Assembly (NCBI GenBank): GCA_030272155.1
Contig: CP126207.1
Location: 620,001 to 684,000, forward strand
Reading direction: 5' to 3'
Source of the DNA: Tetradesmus obliquus
Taxonomy: Eukaryota > Chlorophyta > Chlorophyceae > Sphaeropleales > Scenedesmaceae
Length of the DNA: 64,000 nt
Shown here piece by piece: positions 17,530 to 29,881 of the stretch (position 1 is the first letter of the stretch; each line of letters starts with the position of its first letter). Position numbers and translations under genes: made by a program. The notes beneath the pieces were generated by a model that was given only the letters and a program-made list of their open reading frames with translations, did not search any database and was not told where the DNA came from.

Positions 17530-18212
17530 ATTGAAGGCGTGATCAGTTGCAGTGCTGTTGCTTGGAATGCTGACTGGCCCAAGGGGCAGGGGTGTCACCT
17601 GCAGCTGTAGCATGGCAGTAGCAAGCCAGCAGCACGGCAGTAGCACGGCGTGTGCAGCGCAGAAACTATAGTCGAAAGTTGTTTGTGGAACAGTCGTGTA
17701 CGGTGCAAGTTATGCTGGTGGTTGCTCTATCTGTAGCTGCGAGCACTGCCTAGCAGCAGCAGATGCTGCTCGTCCCGATGCGCCATTGATCGAACACGCA
17801 AACCAAGCCGTTACAGGTTTTGAATTATGCTTTGAAGCACATCAGCGTGTCACTCAGGTCTTTTCTGCGGGCAGCATCCATGTGTTGACTTGCTGCGAAG
17901 CATTGTGGCGTCTCACCTGTGCTATCGCTCTGCAGGGATGAATAATTCGAGGTGACAAGGATGTGCGGACGCTTACACCTTATCAGGAGCGATCAACTGT
18001 CCAAGAAGCTGTAAGCAGTAACCGGTCCCATCCGGCTGGTACATCCGAACGTACGCAGGACGCACATCTGGCGAGGCTGGCCCATTGGCAAGCCCAGCTT
18101 CGATCTGGCACTCATAGTTCTGCAAATTGTTTAATGATGCGAGAACAATACAATGCGAAGCAGTTGCTCGCGTCGAACAGCATCCAGAATATGGTGGTCA
18201 ACAGCAGGTCCA

Positions 18213-18290
18213 CTATAAAGATTTGCAGGTAACACACATTGCAGTAGCACAATGCAGCATATTGCGTCACTCACATGTCTAGAAGTGGTC
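18213..18290 (+). repeat. Dispersed repeat, copy A (partner at 44.7 kb)
   Basis: GCAGGTAACACACATTGCAG and CTCACATGTCTAGAAGTGGT occur in the same order and spacing at 44709-44787, with about ten mismatches over 75 bp. The copies are 26 kb apart in the same orientation. Confidence 0.85.
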
Positions 18291-18932
18291 CCCCCAATGG
18301 CCACCGTGGCTGTTGAACCGCAGTTGTGCATGGGTCCATTCAAATGTCAGACAGCAGCACACCAGGCCAGCACCACCTGGCGACGCTGGCTCACGGCTCA
18401 GCACCGATCCGGCTTTCACTTCGGTAAATATGTGGATGAAATATATGTTCATAGATGAATGTTACTGACAGTTTCGCGCCGGGAGAAATGTTCAGAGTGC
18501 TTGCAGAGTCAACAGCAGGTCCGTGTAAAGGCCAAGTGTCAGCAGTGTCAGACAGCAGCAGCTCACGCGGCCACGGCGTTGCTGTACACAAAGACCATGC
18601 GGTGCCGCAATATATCTCGCAGCATGAATGAATCGCTGAACGAAGCCCCTCCAGATGTACCCGCTGCAACACTGAGCACACCTCCAGACCCAACACAACA
18701 GCGACTGTTCCAAACAGCACGGAATCCATTTAACCTTGCCGACGCTTCGTCTTCAGCAAGATCTCTTTACCAGGACTTGCAGAGTCGGACCGGGGCAGGG
18801 GTACTAGCCGGACAGAGTTACAGCGTGCATGCATGTCAGACATTACAAGCAAGCATACTGCAACTTGAGTCCGTGCTCAGCCCCAATGGGGCACCCACAT
18901 CTGTGCAAGGATGTGCAGAACTGCAGCACAGC

Positions 18933-18968
18933 TAATAATAATAATAATAATGATAATAGTCTTCTTGC
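18933..18968 (+). repeat. TAA microsatellite plus dispersed inverted word
   Basis: (TAA)6 runs into ATGATAATAGTCTTCTTG, whose reverse complement recurs at about 45953-45977 next to the 26-bp minisatellite. Confidence 0.8.
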
Positions 18969-19069
18969 AGCACAGCTGTGCATGATAGGACCACTTCGCT
19001 GAGCACAAGCAACCATGCACTGCCATCAGCACCTATGCTACCACAACAGCGCTTATAGGTCAACGCTGA

Positions 19070-19110
19070 GTTCATCATCAGTTCATGTCCTGTTTCGGAC
19101 AGCTTCCCCA
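19070..19110 (-). repeat. Stop-edge copy of QSOX last exon
   Basis: The stop-codon context of the last exon (AAACGGGACATGAACTGA) recurs about 140 bp downstream with one change, placing a copy of the coding/UTR boundary in the 3' flank. Confidence 0.65.
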
Positions 19111-19233
19111 CCCCGCCGCACAGCCGAAAGCCCAGTCCCGCCAACACCAGCACTGCCAAGCCATCCCTATCTAGCCAAAAAACCCTAAACCACCATTCAT
19201 CAAAAGTTCACGATGAACTACACAACGTCCCCA

Positions 19234-22200
19234 TCAGTTCATGTCCCGTTTCGTGGCGTAACCCCGCCCCGCCCAGCCATCACCATTACTCACCGCAGCA
19301 CAATGATGAGCATGCACACCCACATGATGATGATGGTGTAAACCCTTATGCCCTAAAACCTTCCCTACAGCCACGACTAAACCCCGCCGGTGCCGTTGCG
19401 AGCGCCGGAACAGCCAGTAACAAAACCCTACAGCCACAACAACGCCCGCCATGTTAATAACATCACCCAGCATAACACCACTACCAAAGCTGCTGCTGCT
19501 GCTGCTGCTGGAATCGCTGTCTGCTGGCGAGGACTCCTCATCTGCTGCTGCTGCTGCCAGCGCTGCTGCTGCTGCTGCTGGTCCGCCTGCTGCTGCATCG
19601 TGTGGGTTGCCGCTGCCGGGCTCTCCGCCGTACCACTTCATAAGGAAGCGGAACACTTCTTCCTCGTTCCACTGCAAGCACAGCAACAGAACACAAGTTG
19701 CAGCGGGAGGATGTCAGATATACCATGCAAGAGAAGTGAAATGGCGGTTGGACGCTGCCCGGCTCTCCGCCGTACCACTTCATAAGGAAGCGGAACACTT
19801 CTTCCTCATTCCACTGCAGCATAAAGCATACAACGCAGACAACTAGAGGGTTACAGAAGTACAGCAGCAGGGCAGATCACGCGGCCTGCTATAAAAGAAC
19901 ACAGCCTTATTGCACACCCTTACTGCTCACATGCCCTTACCAGTCACATTGGACTGCAGATGCAACTCATCAACGCAAAGGATGGAGTGCAAACAAAGTC
20001 GATCAGCATTGGACTGCAGCCTCACCTGCACTTCGTCACTCTGCGCTTGCGCTTCGCCTGTGCGCCTGCCACCATCCGCGCCGCCCCGCTCATCCACTCC
20101 GATTCATACCCTTGACCACAGCAACCACGGTGCAACAAACATCAAACATCCGTCTAAAACAGCCAACAAAGCAACAATCTGAAAGCAGAACCAGCCGCCC
20201 TTGAATAGAAATTTCCGTTGAACCAGTCTGCGCCTATACCAGCTCACCTGCACTTCATCTGTTTGCCCTTGTGCCTCGCCAGTGCGCCGCCCACCATCCG
20301 CGCCGCCCCGCTCATCCATTCAATTTTTACCCTTGCCCACAGCAACCGCGGTACAACAAATACCAAACCTCCGTCCAAAACAGCCAAGAAAGCAACAATT
20401 AAAAGCAGCCGCTGAATAGAATATTCTGTTGAATCAGTCTGCGCCTACACCAGCTCACCTGCACTTCATCTGTTTCCCCTTCTGCCTGCCATCTGCGCCG
20501 CCCCGCTCATCTGCCAGCCTGCTAAACCATCCCCCACCTACCACAACCTACAGGTTTGAACAGAACAATGCGTCCAATGAAACTGCAATACAGATGTAAC
20601 CAAGGCACATGGCATTGATCCTGCAGTTTGTCTGCCTACCTGCACTTTGTCACTCTGCGCTTGCGCTTCGCCTATGCGCCGCCCGCCATCCGCGCCGCCC
20701 CGCTCATCCACTCCGATTCATACCCTTGCCCACAGCAACCACAGTACAACAAACATCAAACATCCGTCTAAAACAGCCAACAAAGCAACAATCAAAATCA
20801 GAACCAGCCGCCATTGAATAGCAGTTTCTGTTGCATCAATCTGCACCTATACCAGCTCACCTGCACTTCATCTGTTTGTGCTTGCGCCTCGCCTGTGCGC
20901 CTGCCGCCATCCGCGCCGCCACGCTCATCCGCCTTCTTCTCCAGCGTTGGCAGGCGGCATTGCGGGCAGGCCGATTTGGTGGGCCATTGCACCTGCAGAC
21001 GGCAGCAGCAGCAGCAGCAGCAGCAGCGGCAAAGGTCGATTAACGCTCATCTGCCCGCTTCTCTAACGTTGGCAGGCGGCATTGCGGGCAGGCCGATTTG
21101 GTGGGCCATTGCACCTGCAGACGGCAGCAGCAGCAGCAGCAGCAGCGGCAGGGTCGATAAACGCTCATCTGCCTGCTTCTCTAACGTCGGCAAGCGGCAT
21201 TGCGGGCAGGCCGATTTGGTGGGCCATTGCACCTACAGACGGCGGCAGCAGCAGCAGCAGCAGTAGGGTTAGGTTCTGCAGCAGTGGCAGCAGCAGGGTT
21301 TGCCCGCTTCTCAAATGCCGGCAGCCTGCACTGCGGGCAGGTTGATTCTGTCAGCCATTGCACCTACAGACGGCAGCATCAGCATCAGCAGCAGCAGCAG
21401 CAGCAGCAAGGGTCGAGTAACGCTCATCTGCCCGCTTCTCCAGTGTAGGCAGCCTGCACTGCGGGCAATGCACAATCACAACTAAAACTAGCTACTTCTT
21501 AGGCTTCAACTGTTGCGCTGGGCACGCTAACTTGAAGAGTAGCTCAGCAGCTGTGTGCAACAGCATCATTCCGCGGTGCATTTGAGTGCCGTACCTTGGG
21601 GAACGCAGCATCACCGGTGCTGCTGTGGCCATACTTTGATTCAATCTTGGCCAGCCGGCCATTCACTTCATTGTGCGCCCGCCACAGCCACAGCACCAGC
21701 TTCTAAAAACCAGCATGTATGCTCACACCTCAAGCTAGCTACTTCTTAGGCTTATCCTGTTGCGCTGGGCGCGCTAACAGTAGCTCAGCAGCTGTGCGCA
21801 ACAGAATCAATTTGCCATGCCTTTAATTGCTGTTAAAGCAATCGTACCTTGGGGAATGCAGCATCACCAGTGCTGCTGTGGCCGTATTTGGCTTCAATCT
21901 TTGCCAGGCGCCCATTCACTTCGTTGTGTGCCCGCCACAGCCACAGCACGGCGCCGCGGCGGTCCTTTACTGCCTTTGCTTCCGCGCTGTCGCTCACGCG
22001 CTCGTAGTGGCGCCTGCAACAACACAATCATGACGAAGCACAAGGTTTTAGGGATTGAGGTTTCATCAGAAAGGCAGCAGCACCACCCGCCGGCGGTTCT
22101 TTACTGCCTTGGCTTCCGCGCTGTCGCTCACACGTTCATAGTGGCGCCTGCGAAAAAACAAAGATGCGGCAGATTCTAAAAGGATTTGGGGTTTAGGGTT

Positions 22201-25200
22201 CAGTGTAATGGCGGCAGCACCGCACGCCGCGACGGTCCTTTCCTGCCTTGGCTTCCGCGCTGTCGCTCACGCGCTCGTAGTGGCGCCTGCTGAGAGGGAC
22301 AAAACAGCAAGGGAGGGCAATGTGTCAGGTTTTAAGGTTTGAGGTTCAGCTGCCAGCCCATGCACAGTGCCACGAGGCTTCACCGGTGCCATTGCAAAAC
22401 ACAACATTTTGCAAAACACAACCTTTTGTCAAACTGACGCACGCATGATGGCAACACATTGATACACTCTTCTTATGCATCTCTGTACTCACTTGCACAC
22501 TTCGCACTGGAAGAACTGGTACGCGAAGCCGCGCTGAGAGGCCATAAACAGCGGCACATCTGCATCAGCCAGCCTGCAGCAGCAGTGGCAGCAGCAGCGG
22601 CGGCGGCGGCGGCCATGTCAGCATGCTTCATATCAGCAGGGCCCCAGGGCAACTATCCACTTCAAGTGAACCAGCATGCAGGCAAGACACGCCCCGGGTG
22701 CAGCTGAGTCCCAAGCCGGCATCAGCAAGGATCCATTTATGCTTGGATAGGATTAGATAGGTGGCACTACAGCCACTTGCTGCCGTGGTGTGGAAGCGCA
22801 GCAATAGCGCACACGTGACGCCGCGCTGCGCTGCCATCATCAACTACATTGAAACCGTTGGTTCAAACCAATGCCTACCTTGCTGCCGTGGTGTGGAGCA
22901 GCAGCCACAGCGCACACGTGGTACCTTTTCCAGCACAGCACCAAGCACAAAGGGCTCGCATGCGAGTACTGCCCCCTTACAGTGTCCCACCTTGATGCTG
23001 TTGTGCGGAGCAGACACAACACACACGTGAAGCCGCGCTGCTCAGGCTTGCTGCATCTACAACGTACAGCATCTCTTCTGCCTCACACAGAATCGTACCT
23101 TGCTGCGGTGGTGTGAAACAGCAGCCACAGCGCGCAAGTGAAGCCGCGCTGCTCAGGCTTGCTGCCCTTGCAGGCCACCCAATTCAAAGGCTCCGGATGC
23201 GCTGCTGCTGCGCTGCTGGTGCTCTTGCCTGCACAGGAGGGACCCAGCAGTTGTTACTTAGCAAGTTACATAAGATAGTATGCACACCAAGTAAAATGCG
23301 AAACAATGTTATCAAAAGGAGTGGATGGTGGAGGCTTGCTGCCCTTGCAGGCCAACCAGCTGAGGGGTTTCGGGTGGGCGGCGTATGCGCTGCTGGTGCT
23401 TTTGCCTGCACACACCTCAGCATCAGTGTAGGTGTTATTACATGTTATAACAACAATGCATGATACACCGTGCTCAGGCTTGCTGCCCTTGCAGGCCACC
23501 CTGTTCAACGGCTCTGGGTGCGCAGCGGCTGCGCTGCTGGTGCTTTTGCCTGCAAACACCACACCACAGCGCGCAGCAGTGGATGTGTCATAACATGTTA
23601 TAACAACATTGCATGATATAGAATGTTATCACCAACAGCAAGAGCCAAGGGTGAAGGGGATGGAGGCTTGCTGCCCTTGCAGGCCACCCAGCTGAGGGGC
23701 TCCGGGTGCGCTGCTGGTGCTCTTGCCTGCACAGTCAACATCAGAGCGTGCACAAGCAGGTGTTATATTGCATGTTACAGAACATAGCGGCGCGGGGTGG
23801 GGCGCTGCTGCGCTGCTGGTGCCGCTGCCTGCAAGTATCAAATCACAGGGGGTAGCAGTGGAGGCGTTGTACTCGCAGGCCTGCACTGCGCACCTGCGAG
23901 CGCTGCTATTGCATCTGTGTGCCCTGCTCATGTGCAGAGTGATGCTGCGGCACAATGTTTTTACACACTTTGAGTCCCTGCAACTCTGCTGCTGTTGACC
24001 CCCCACAAGCATCAATCCTTGTCCCCAAACCCCAGCAGAGACCCAAATCACACCTGAATAACTCAACCGCGCCACACCTGCGAGCGCTGCCATGGCCTCT
24101 GTGCGGCCTGCGCCAGTGCACAACGACGCGCCAGAGCAGTCCCCACACACTTTGAGTCCCTGCAGCTCTGCTTTCACTGCACCCTCTCTTTGGGCCACAG
24201 ATAACACATTAACATGACACATAACTAACAAAATGACATAACACCACATACACGCACCTGCGAGCGCTGCCATTGCATCTGTGTGCCCTGCGCCTGTGCA
24301 CAACGATGCGCCAGCGCAGTCCCCACACACTTTGAGCCCCTGCAGGGCTACCTTGACTGCTGGTTTTAGTATACCCCCATGCAAATAACACAAATAACAA
24401 ATCAACACCACATACACGTACCTGCGAGTGCCGCCATGGCATCTGTGTGCCCTGCGCCAGATCATAGCGACGCGCCAGAGCAGTCCCCACACACCTCCCT
24501 GCAGCTCTGCTGCTGTTGACCCCACACAAGCAACAATCCTTGTCCCTGACCCCAGAAGAGACACAAATGACACCCGAATAATTTAACCGCGCCCCACCTG
24601 CAAGCGCTGCCATTGCATCTGTGTGCCCTGCTCCAGTGCACAACAACGCGCCAGCGCAGTCCCCACACACCTTGAGTCCCTGCAGCTCTGCTTTCACTGC
24701 TGCCTTGCCTTCAGGCCACATAAATAACATCACAATAACGTGACACATAACTAACAACTTGACATGTCACCATGAACCGCACCTGCGAGCGCTGCCATGG
24801 CATCTGCGTGCCCTGCTCCCGTGCATAGCAACGCGCCAGCGCAGTCCCCACACACTTTGAGTCCCTGCAGCTCTGCTTTCACTGCTGCCTTGCCTTCAGG
24901 CCACAAACAACAACACAAAAACATGACACATAAAATACCAAATTGACATGTCACCATAAACCGCACCTGCGAGCGCTGCCATTGCATCTGTGTGGCCTGC
25001 GCCAGTGCACAAAGACGCGCCAGCGCAGTCCCCACACACTTTGAGTGCCTGCACCTCTGCTTTCACTGCAGGCACTGAGGATACTTTCACTGCACCCATT
25101 TCTTCGCAACACATAGCAACACAAATCACCACAAGAACATAACACATAGATACCAAGATGACATGTTAGACCGCACCTGCGAGCGCAGCCATTGCATCTG

Positions 25201-25653
25201 TGTGCCCTGCACCTGTGCACAACGACGCGTCAGCGCAGTCCCCACACACTTTTGAGTGCATGCAGGGCTACCTTGACTGCCTATTTTGGTAAAAGCCCAC
25301 ACATATACCACAAACAACACAATACCACCCCAATTTTGCACCTGCGAGTGCTGCCATTGCATCTGTGTGCCCTGCGCCAGTGCACAACGACGCGCCAGCG
25401 CAGTCCCCACACACTTTGAGTCCCTGCAGCTCTGCTTTCACTGCTGCCTTTCCCTCCGGCCACACTGTGTCGAGCTTTTTGATTGCATCTGTTGCACCGG
25501 TCTTGCAGGATGGCACTGGGTGGGTTGCAGCCCATACTTGTAGCAGTTGTGTGAGTGCTACGCGCTGCTCTGGTTTGCTGTGCAGGATGTCTTGAGCTGC
25601 AATGGCCTCAAAAAGCTGCACAGTGGCGAGCTGCACGTCCGGATTTGTCCACT

Positions 25654-25689
<36 letters not shown>

Positions 25690-28393
25690 CCAGATGCAGC
25701 CCATGCTGGACCTAAGTCAACCGCTATATAAGAGAGCTGCATGAATACAGCATGCATCACAAGGCAAGTGCTTGCATGCGTGGTCAAGGAGGAATGACAA
25801 AAGATGAAACACAACACACGGTCAAACATGGTCAAATTCGGCGCACCTGCAGGTCCACTGCCACCGTCATAACGCCCCGTCCTGGCTGTTTCGTGTCCAG
25901 CGGCCTTTCCGCAACAATTCAACCAGTGACAGGCAACACAAGGCTCTGATCACGGAATACTCTCGATGAAACATTGTCAACGCACAGTTGTGACGCCGCA
26001 CCCGAGCTGATTGAGACTGGGGGCTGTTCAGTGCACATCAAAGAGTAAGAGTCAACCACGGTCAAACCCTGGTCCACGCACCTGCAGGTCGACGGCCACC
26101 TTCGTGACGCCCCGTCCTGGCTGTTTCGTGTCCAGCGGCTTTTCAGCGACAGGCACCTCCACAAAAGTGAGGTCCCTGCAGACACAACATGTAGCAGTGC
26201 AAATAAATGGGTTAATGTTGAAGAGGGAACGCACTTTACTGCAGGTACACTATCATAATGCTAAACCCGGCTGGATCCAGACACTTTTTAGCCACTGGGA
26301 CGTCCACACAAGTGAGGTGCCTGCAGGCACGATGCGCAGCGCAGCACAGGGCAGCTACAGGTTGCAACGGAAACTTACAACACAGCGGGCGCAGCAGCAC
26401 CTTTTGCAGTTGCATCGCGGGTTGATGTTCAACAGTGCATCCAGGCCCCTCCCTCACCCCACTCACAGCTTGACTGCTGCTCACCAACATGGCTGCTGCC
26501 GCTGCTGCTGCCGCACCATACCCCAATCCCCGTCCCTGTGATCTAGTCATGCCATCCCCCATTCAGATACTTCAATACCGCTCCCCCCCCCCCCCCCTTC
26601 CCCAACCCCCACTCACAGCTTGAAGCTCTCTGCAACGAACTTGACCACGCCCATCATCGCGTTGCTGTACTTGCCGTAGTCAAACTTGGTCAAACCAGCC
26701 ACGTTGACTGCTGCTCAGCAACATGGCTGCTGCTGCTGCTGCCGCATCATGCCCCAATTCGCCGTCCCTGAGAATCAGTCATGCCCACCCCCCATTCACA
26801 GCCTTCAACACCCTCCTACGCACAGCTTGAAGCTCTCCGCAACAAACTTGACCACGCCCATTGCGTTGCGGCTTTACTTGCCGTAGTCAAACTTGGTCAA
26901 ACCAGCCACAACCTGCACTGCTGCACACCAGTGAACCGGCTGCTGCTGCTGCTGCTGCCGCACCATACCCCAATTCCCTGTCGCTGAGAATCAGTCATGC
27001 CCACCCCCATTCACAACCTTCAACACCCTCCTACTCACAGCTTGAAGCTCTCCGCAACGAACTTGACCACGCCCATGGCGTTGCGGCTGTACTTGCCGTG
27101 GTCAGAACTGGTCGTATCAGCCACAAGTTACAGTGCTGTATACCAGTGAGCCGGCTGCTGCTGGTGCTGAAAGCAAGCCGCCTGTCCCTTTCCCTTCTAG
27201 CCACAGCTCAAACCATGCAACTCCCCTGACACAGAAACAAACCCCAACCCCCACTCACAGCTTGAAGCTCTCCGCAACGAACTTGACCACGCCCATCGCG
27301 TTGCGGCTGTACTTGCCGTAGTCAAACTTGGTCAAACCAGCCACGTTGACCGCCGCCAGGTCAGCAGCAGTGCCGGTGAACATGGTGGGATAGGCCGCCA
27401 CTTGGTAGGCCCCGCACACGTCGGGCTGCAATGTAACATGAATAACGTGCACAAATATTGTCATATAACAGCGTCAGAGCAAGAAAGCTGGTTGAGGTGA
27501 ACATGGTGGGGTAGGCCGCCACTTGGTAGGCCCCGCACACATCGGGCTGCAAATAACACAAATGACATGCACAAATAATGTTAAATAACAGTGTCACATC
27601 AAGAAAGCTGGTTGAGGTGTACATGGTGGGGTAGGCCGCCACCTGGTAGGCCCCGCACACGTCGGGCTGCGATGTGACATGAATAACATGCATAAATAAT
27701 GTCATATAACAGTGTTACAGTAATAAGAGTTTAAGCATGAACATGGTGGGGTAAGTCGCCACCTGGTAGGCCGCACACACATCCGGCTGCAACATACATA
27801 TGATCATAGATGATACTTGAGAATGATACTAACAATGTTGACATGTGAGCAACAGACAGCTGCTAACACTGCCGCTGACACAGCTGTCCTGCAAGCTGCA
27901 CACCGTTTCCTGCAAGCTGGAATGCCCTGGCGCCTGGTTCAGCTGGCCCTGAAACACAAAGCACCCTGATCAGCTGCTCCGGTGACACCTTCTTCATTGC
28001 AGAAGTCAACTGTCTGATGATCCCAACTTCAACACATTGCTCGGCCGGGCTCAATCGCCTGTAACTGTTGCTGTCAAATCAATGTGATTTATCAATTACT
28101 TACGTCTACAGCGCAGTCCAACCGCAGGGCCACCACCCGGTTCGCTCCTGCAGGCTGCGAGGCCAGGAAGCGCGCCACCTTGTCATATTCTGGTTTGAAC
28201 GCCCTGTAACATAAAAATTAAAGCCAGGAACAACGGTTAAGCAAGAGGCAGCCTATTGCAGTTTTCCTGACTCTTCTACTGCTGCTTGAGGGGGGTGGGC
28301 TGCAGAGTAAGTGCTAGCTGCTGACACTACCAGTGTTGATTGCTGGAATCCCTGCTGACGCTGTTGCTGCTGCTACTGACGCTGTTGCTGCTG

Positions 28394-28431
<38 letters not shown>

Positions 28432-28940
28432 TGAGAAGAGTGAGCTGCACAGCAAGTGCTAGATGCCCATTGATGCTGCAGCTGCTGCCAGTGGCAGTGT
28501 TTACAATGATGTGGGCAGCAGCGCCAAATGCTGTTGATGATGCAGCTGCTGGCACTATCCGTGTTTACATGCAGAACCCTGCTGACTCTGCAGTTGCTGC
28601 TGCTGCTGCTGCTGTTTGAGAAGAGTGAGCTGCACAGCAAGGGCTAGCTGCCCATTGACGATGCAGCTGCTGGTACCATCAGTGTTTACAGGTGGAATGC
28701 CCGCTGACTCTGCAGTTGCTGCTTCTGCTGCTGCTTGAGTGATGTGGGCAGCAGCCAGATGCTGATGATGATGCAGCTGCTGGCACTATCCGTGTTTACA
28801 CAAAGAACCCTGCTGACTCTTCTGCTGCTGCTGCTACTGCTGCTGCTTGAGAAGAGTGGGCTGCACAGCAAGTGCTAGATGCGGTTGATGATGCAGCTGC
28901 TGGCACTATCCGTGTCTACACGTAGAAACCCTGCTGACTC

Positions 28941-28971
<31 letters not shown>

Positions 28972-29307
28972 TAAAGAGGTGGGCTGTGGTGCAAATGCTA
29001 GCTGCTGTTGATGATGCAGCTGCTGGCAGTGACACAGTGTTTACGACTGGATTGCCCGCTCACTGTGCTATCGCTGCTATTGCTGCTGCTTGAGAGGGGC
29101 GGGCTGCGGGACAAGTGCTAGGTGCCTGTTGATGATGCAGCTGCTGGCGGTGATACAGTGTTTACAGTAATATTGCCCCTCACTTGGCTGTCGCTGCCGC
29201 TGCTGCTGCTTGAGAGGGGTGGGCTGCGGGGCAAGTGCTAGCTGCTGTTGATGACGCAGCTGCTGCAGTGACAGTGTTTACACGTAGAACCCTGCTGACT
29301 CTGCTGC

Positions 29308-29341
<34 letters not shown>

Positions 29342-29572
29342 GAAAGAGGTGGGCTGCACAGAAAGTGCCAGATGCTGTTGATGGTGCAGCTGCTGATACC
29401 ATCAATGTTCACAGGTGGATTGCTCGCTGACTCTGCAGTTGCTGCTTCTGCTGCTGCTTGTGTGATGTGGGCAGCAGTGCTACATGCTGATGATGATGCA
29501 GATGCTGACACTATCAGTGTTCACAGCTAGAGCACTGCTGGCTCGGCTGTCACTCCTGCTGCTGCTGCTGTC

Positions 29573-29609
<37 letters not shown>

Positions 29610-29849
29610 AGCGACATGGGCAGCAGTGCTAGATGCTGTTGCAGCAGCAGCTAGCCACAGCAGCACATGGCAGCGTGCCGGCATGCAGGGCGCCAGGTAA
29701 CATCTGCTGCTGCACTGCTGCTGCTGCTGCTGCCGCAGTCCATGCAACAGCGCATGGCAGGATAAAAGTTTCTCCTGCTACATGCACCATGGCAGCGCAC
29801 CTGCATGCAGGGCATCAGGCAACATCCGCTGCTGCAACAAAACTGCTGC

Positions 29850-29881
<32 letters not shown>

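Larger units (their letters stand above)
17530..19069. other. Gap upstream of the signal-peptide gene, weak plus-strand ORFs
   Basis: Plus ORF 18459-18935 (158 aa; Cys-x2-Cys pairs near its start, then Pro/Ser/Gln-rich) is the longest; plus ORF 17963-18232 (89 aa) is another. Neither is recognised. 18213-18290 belongs to a dispersed repeat shared with 44.7 kb. 18933-18958 is a TAA microsatellite. Confidence 0.3.

Noticed and set aside
16110-17530. A plus-strand gene for the 17-kb CTG region
   Set aside because: Donor-like GTGAGC sites, the signal peptide and the stop-edge copies are coherent only on the minus strand.
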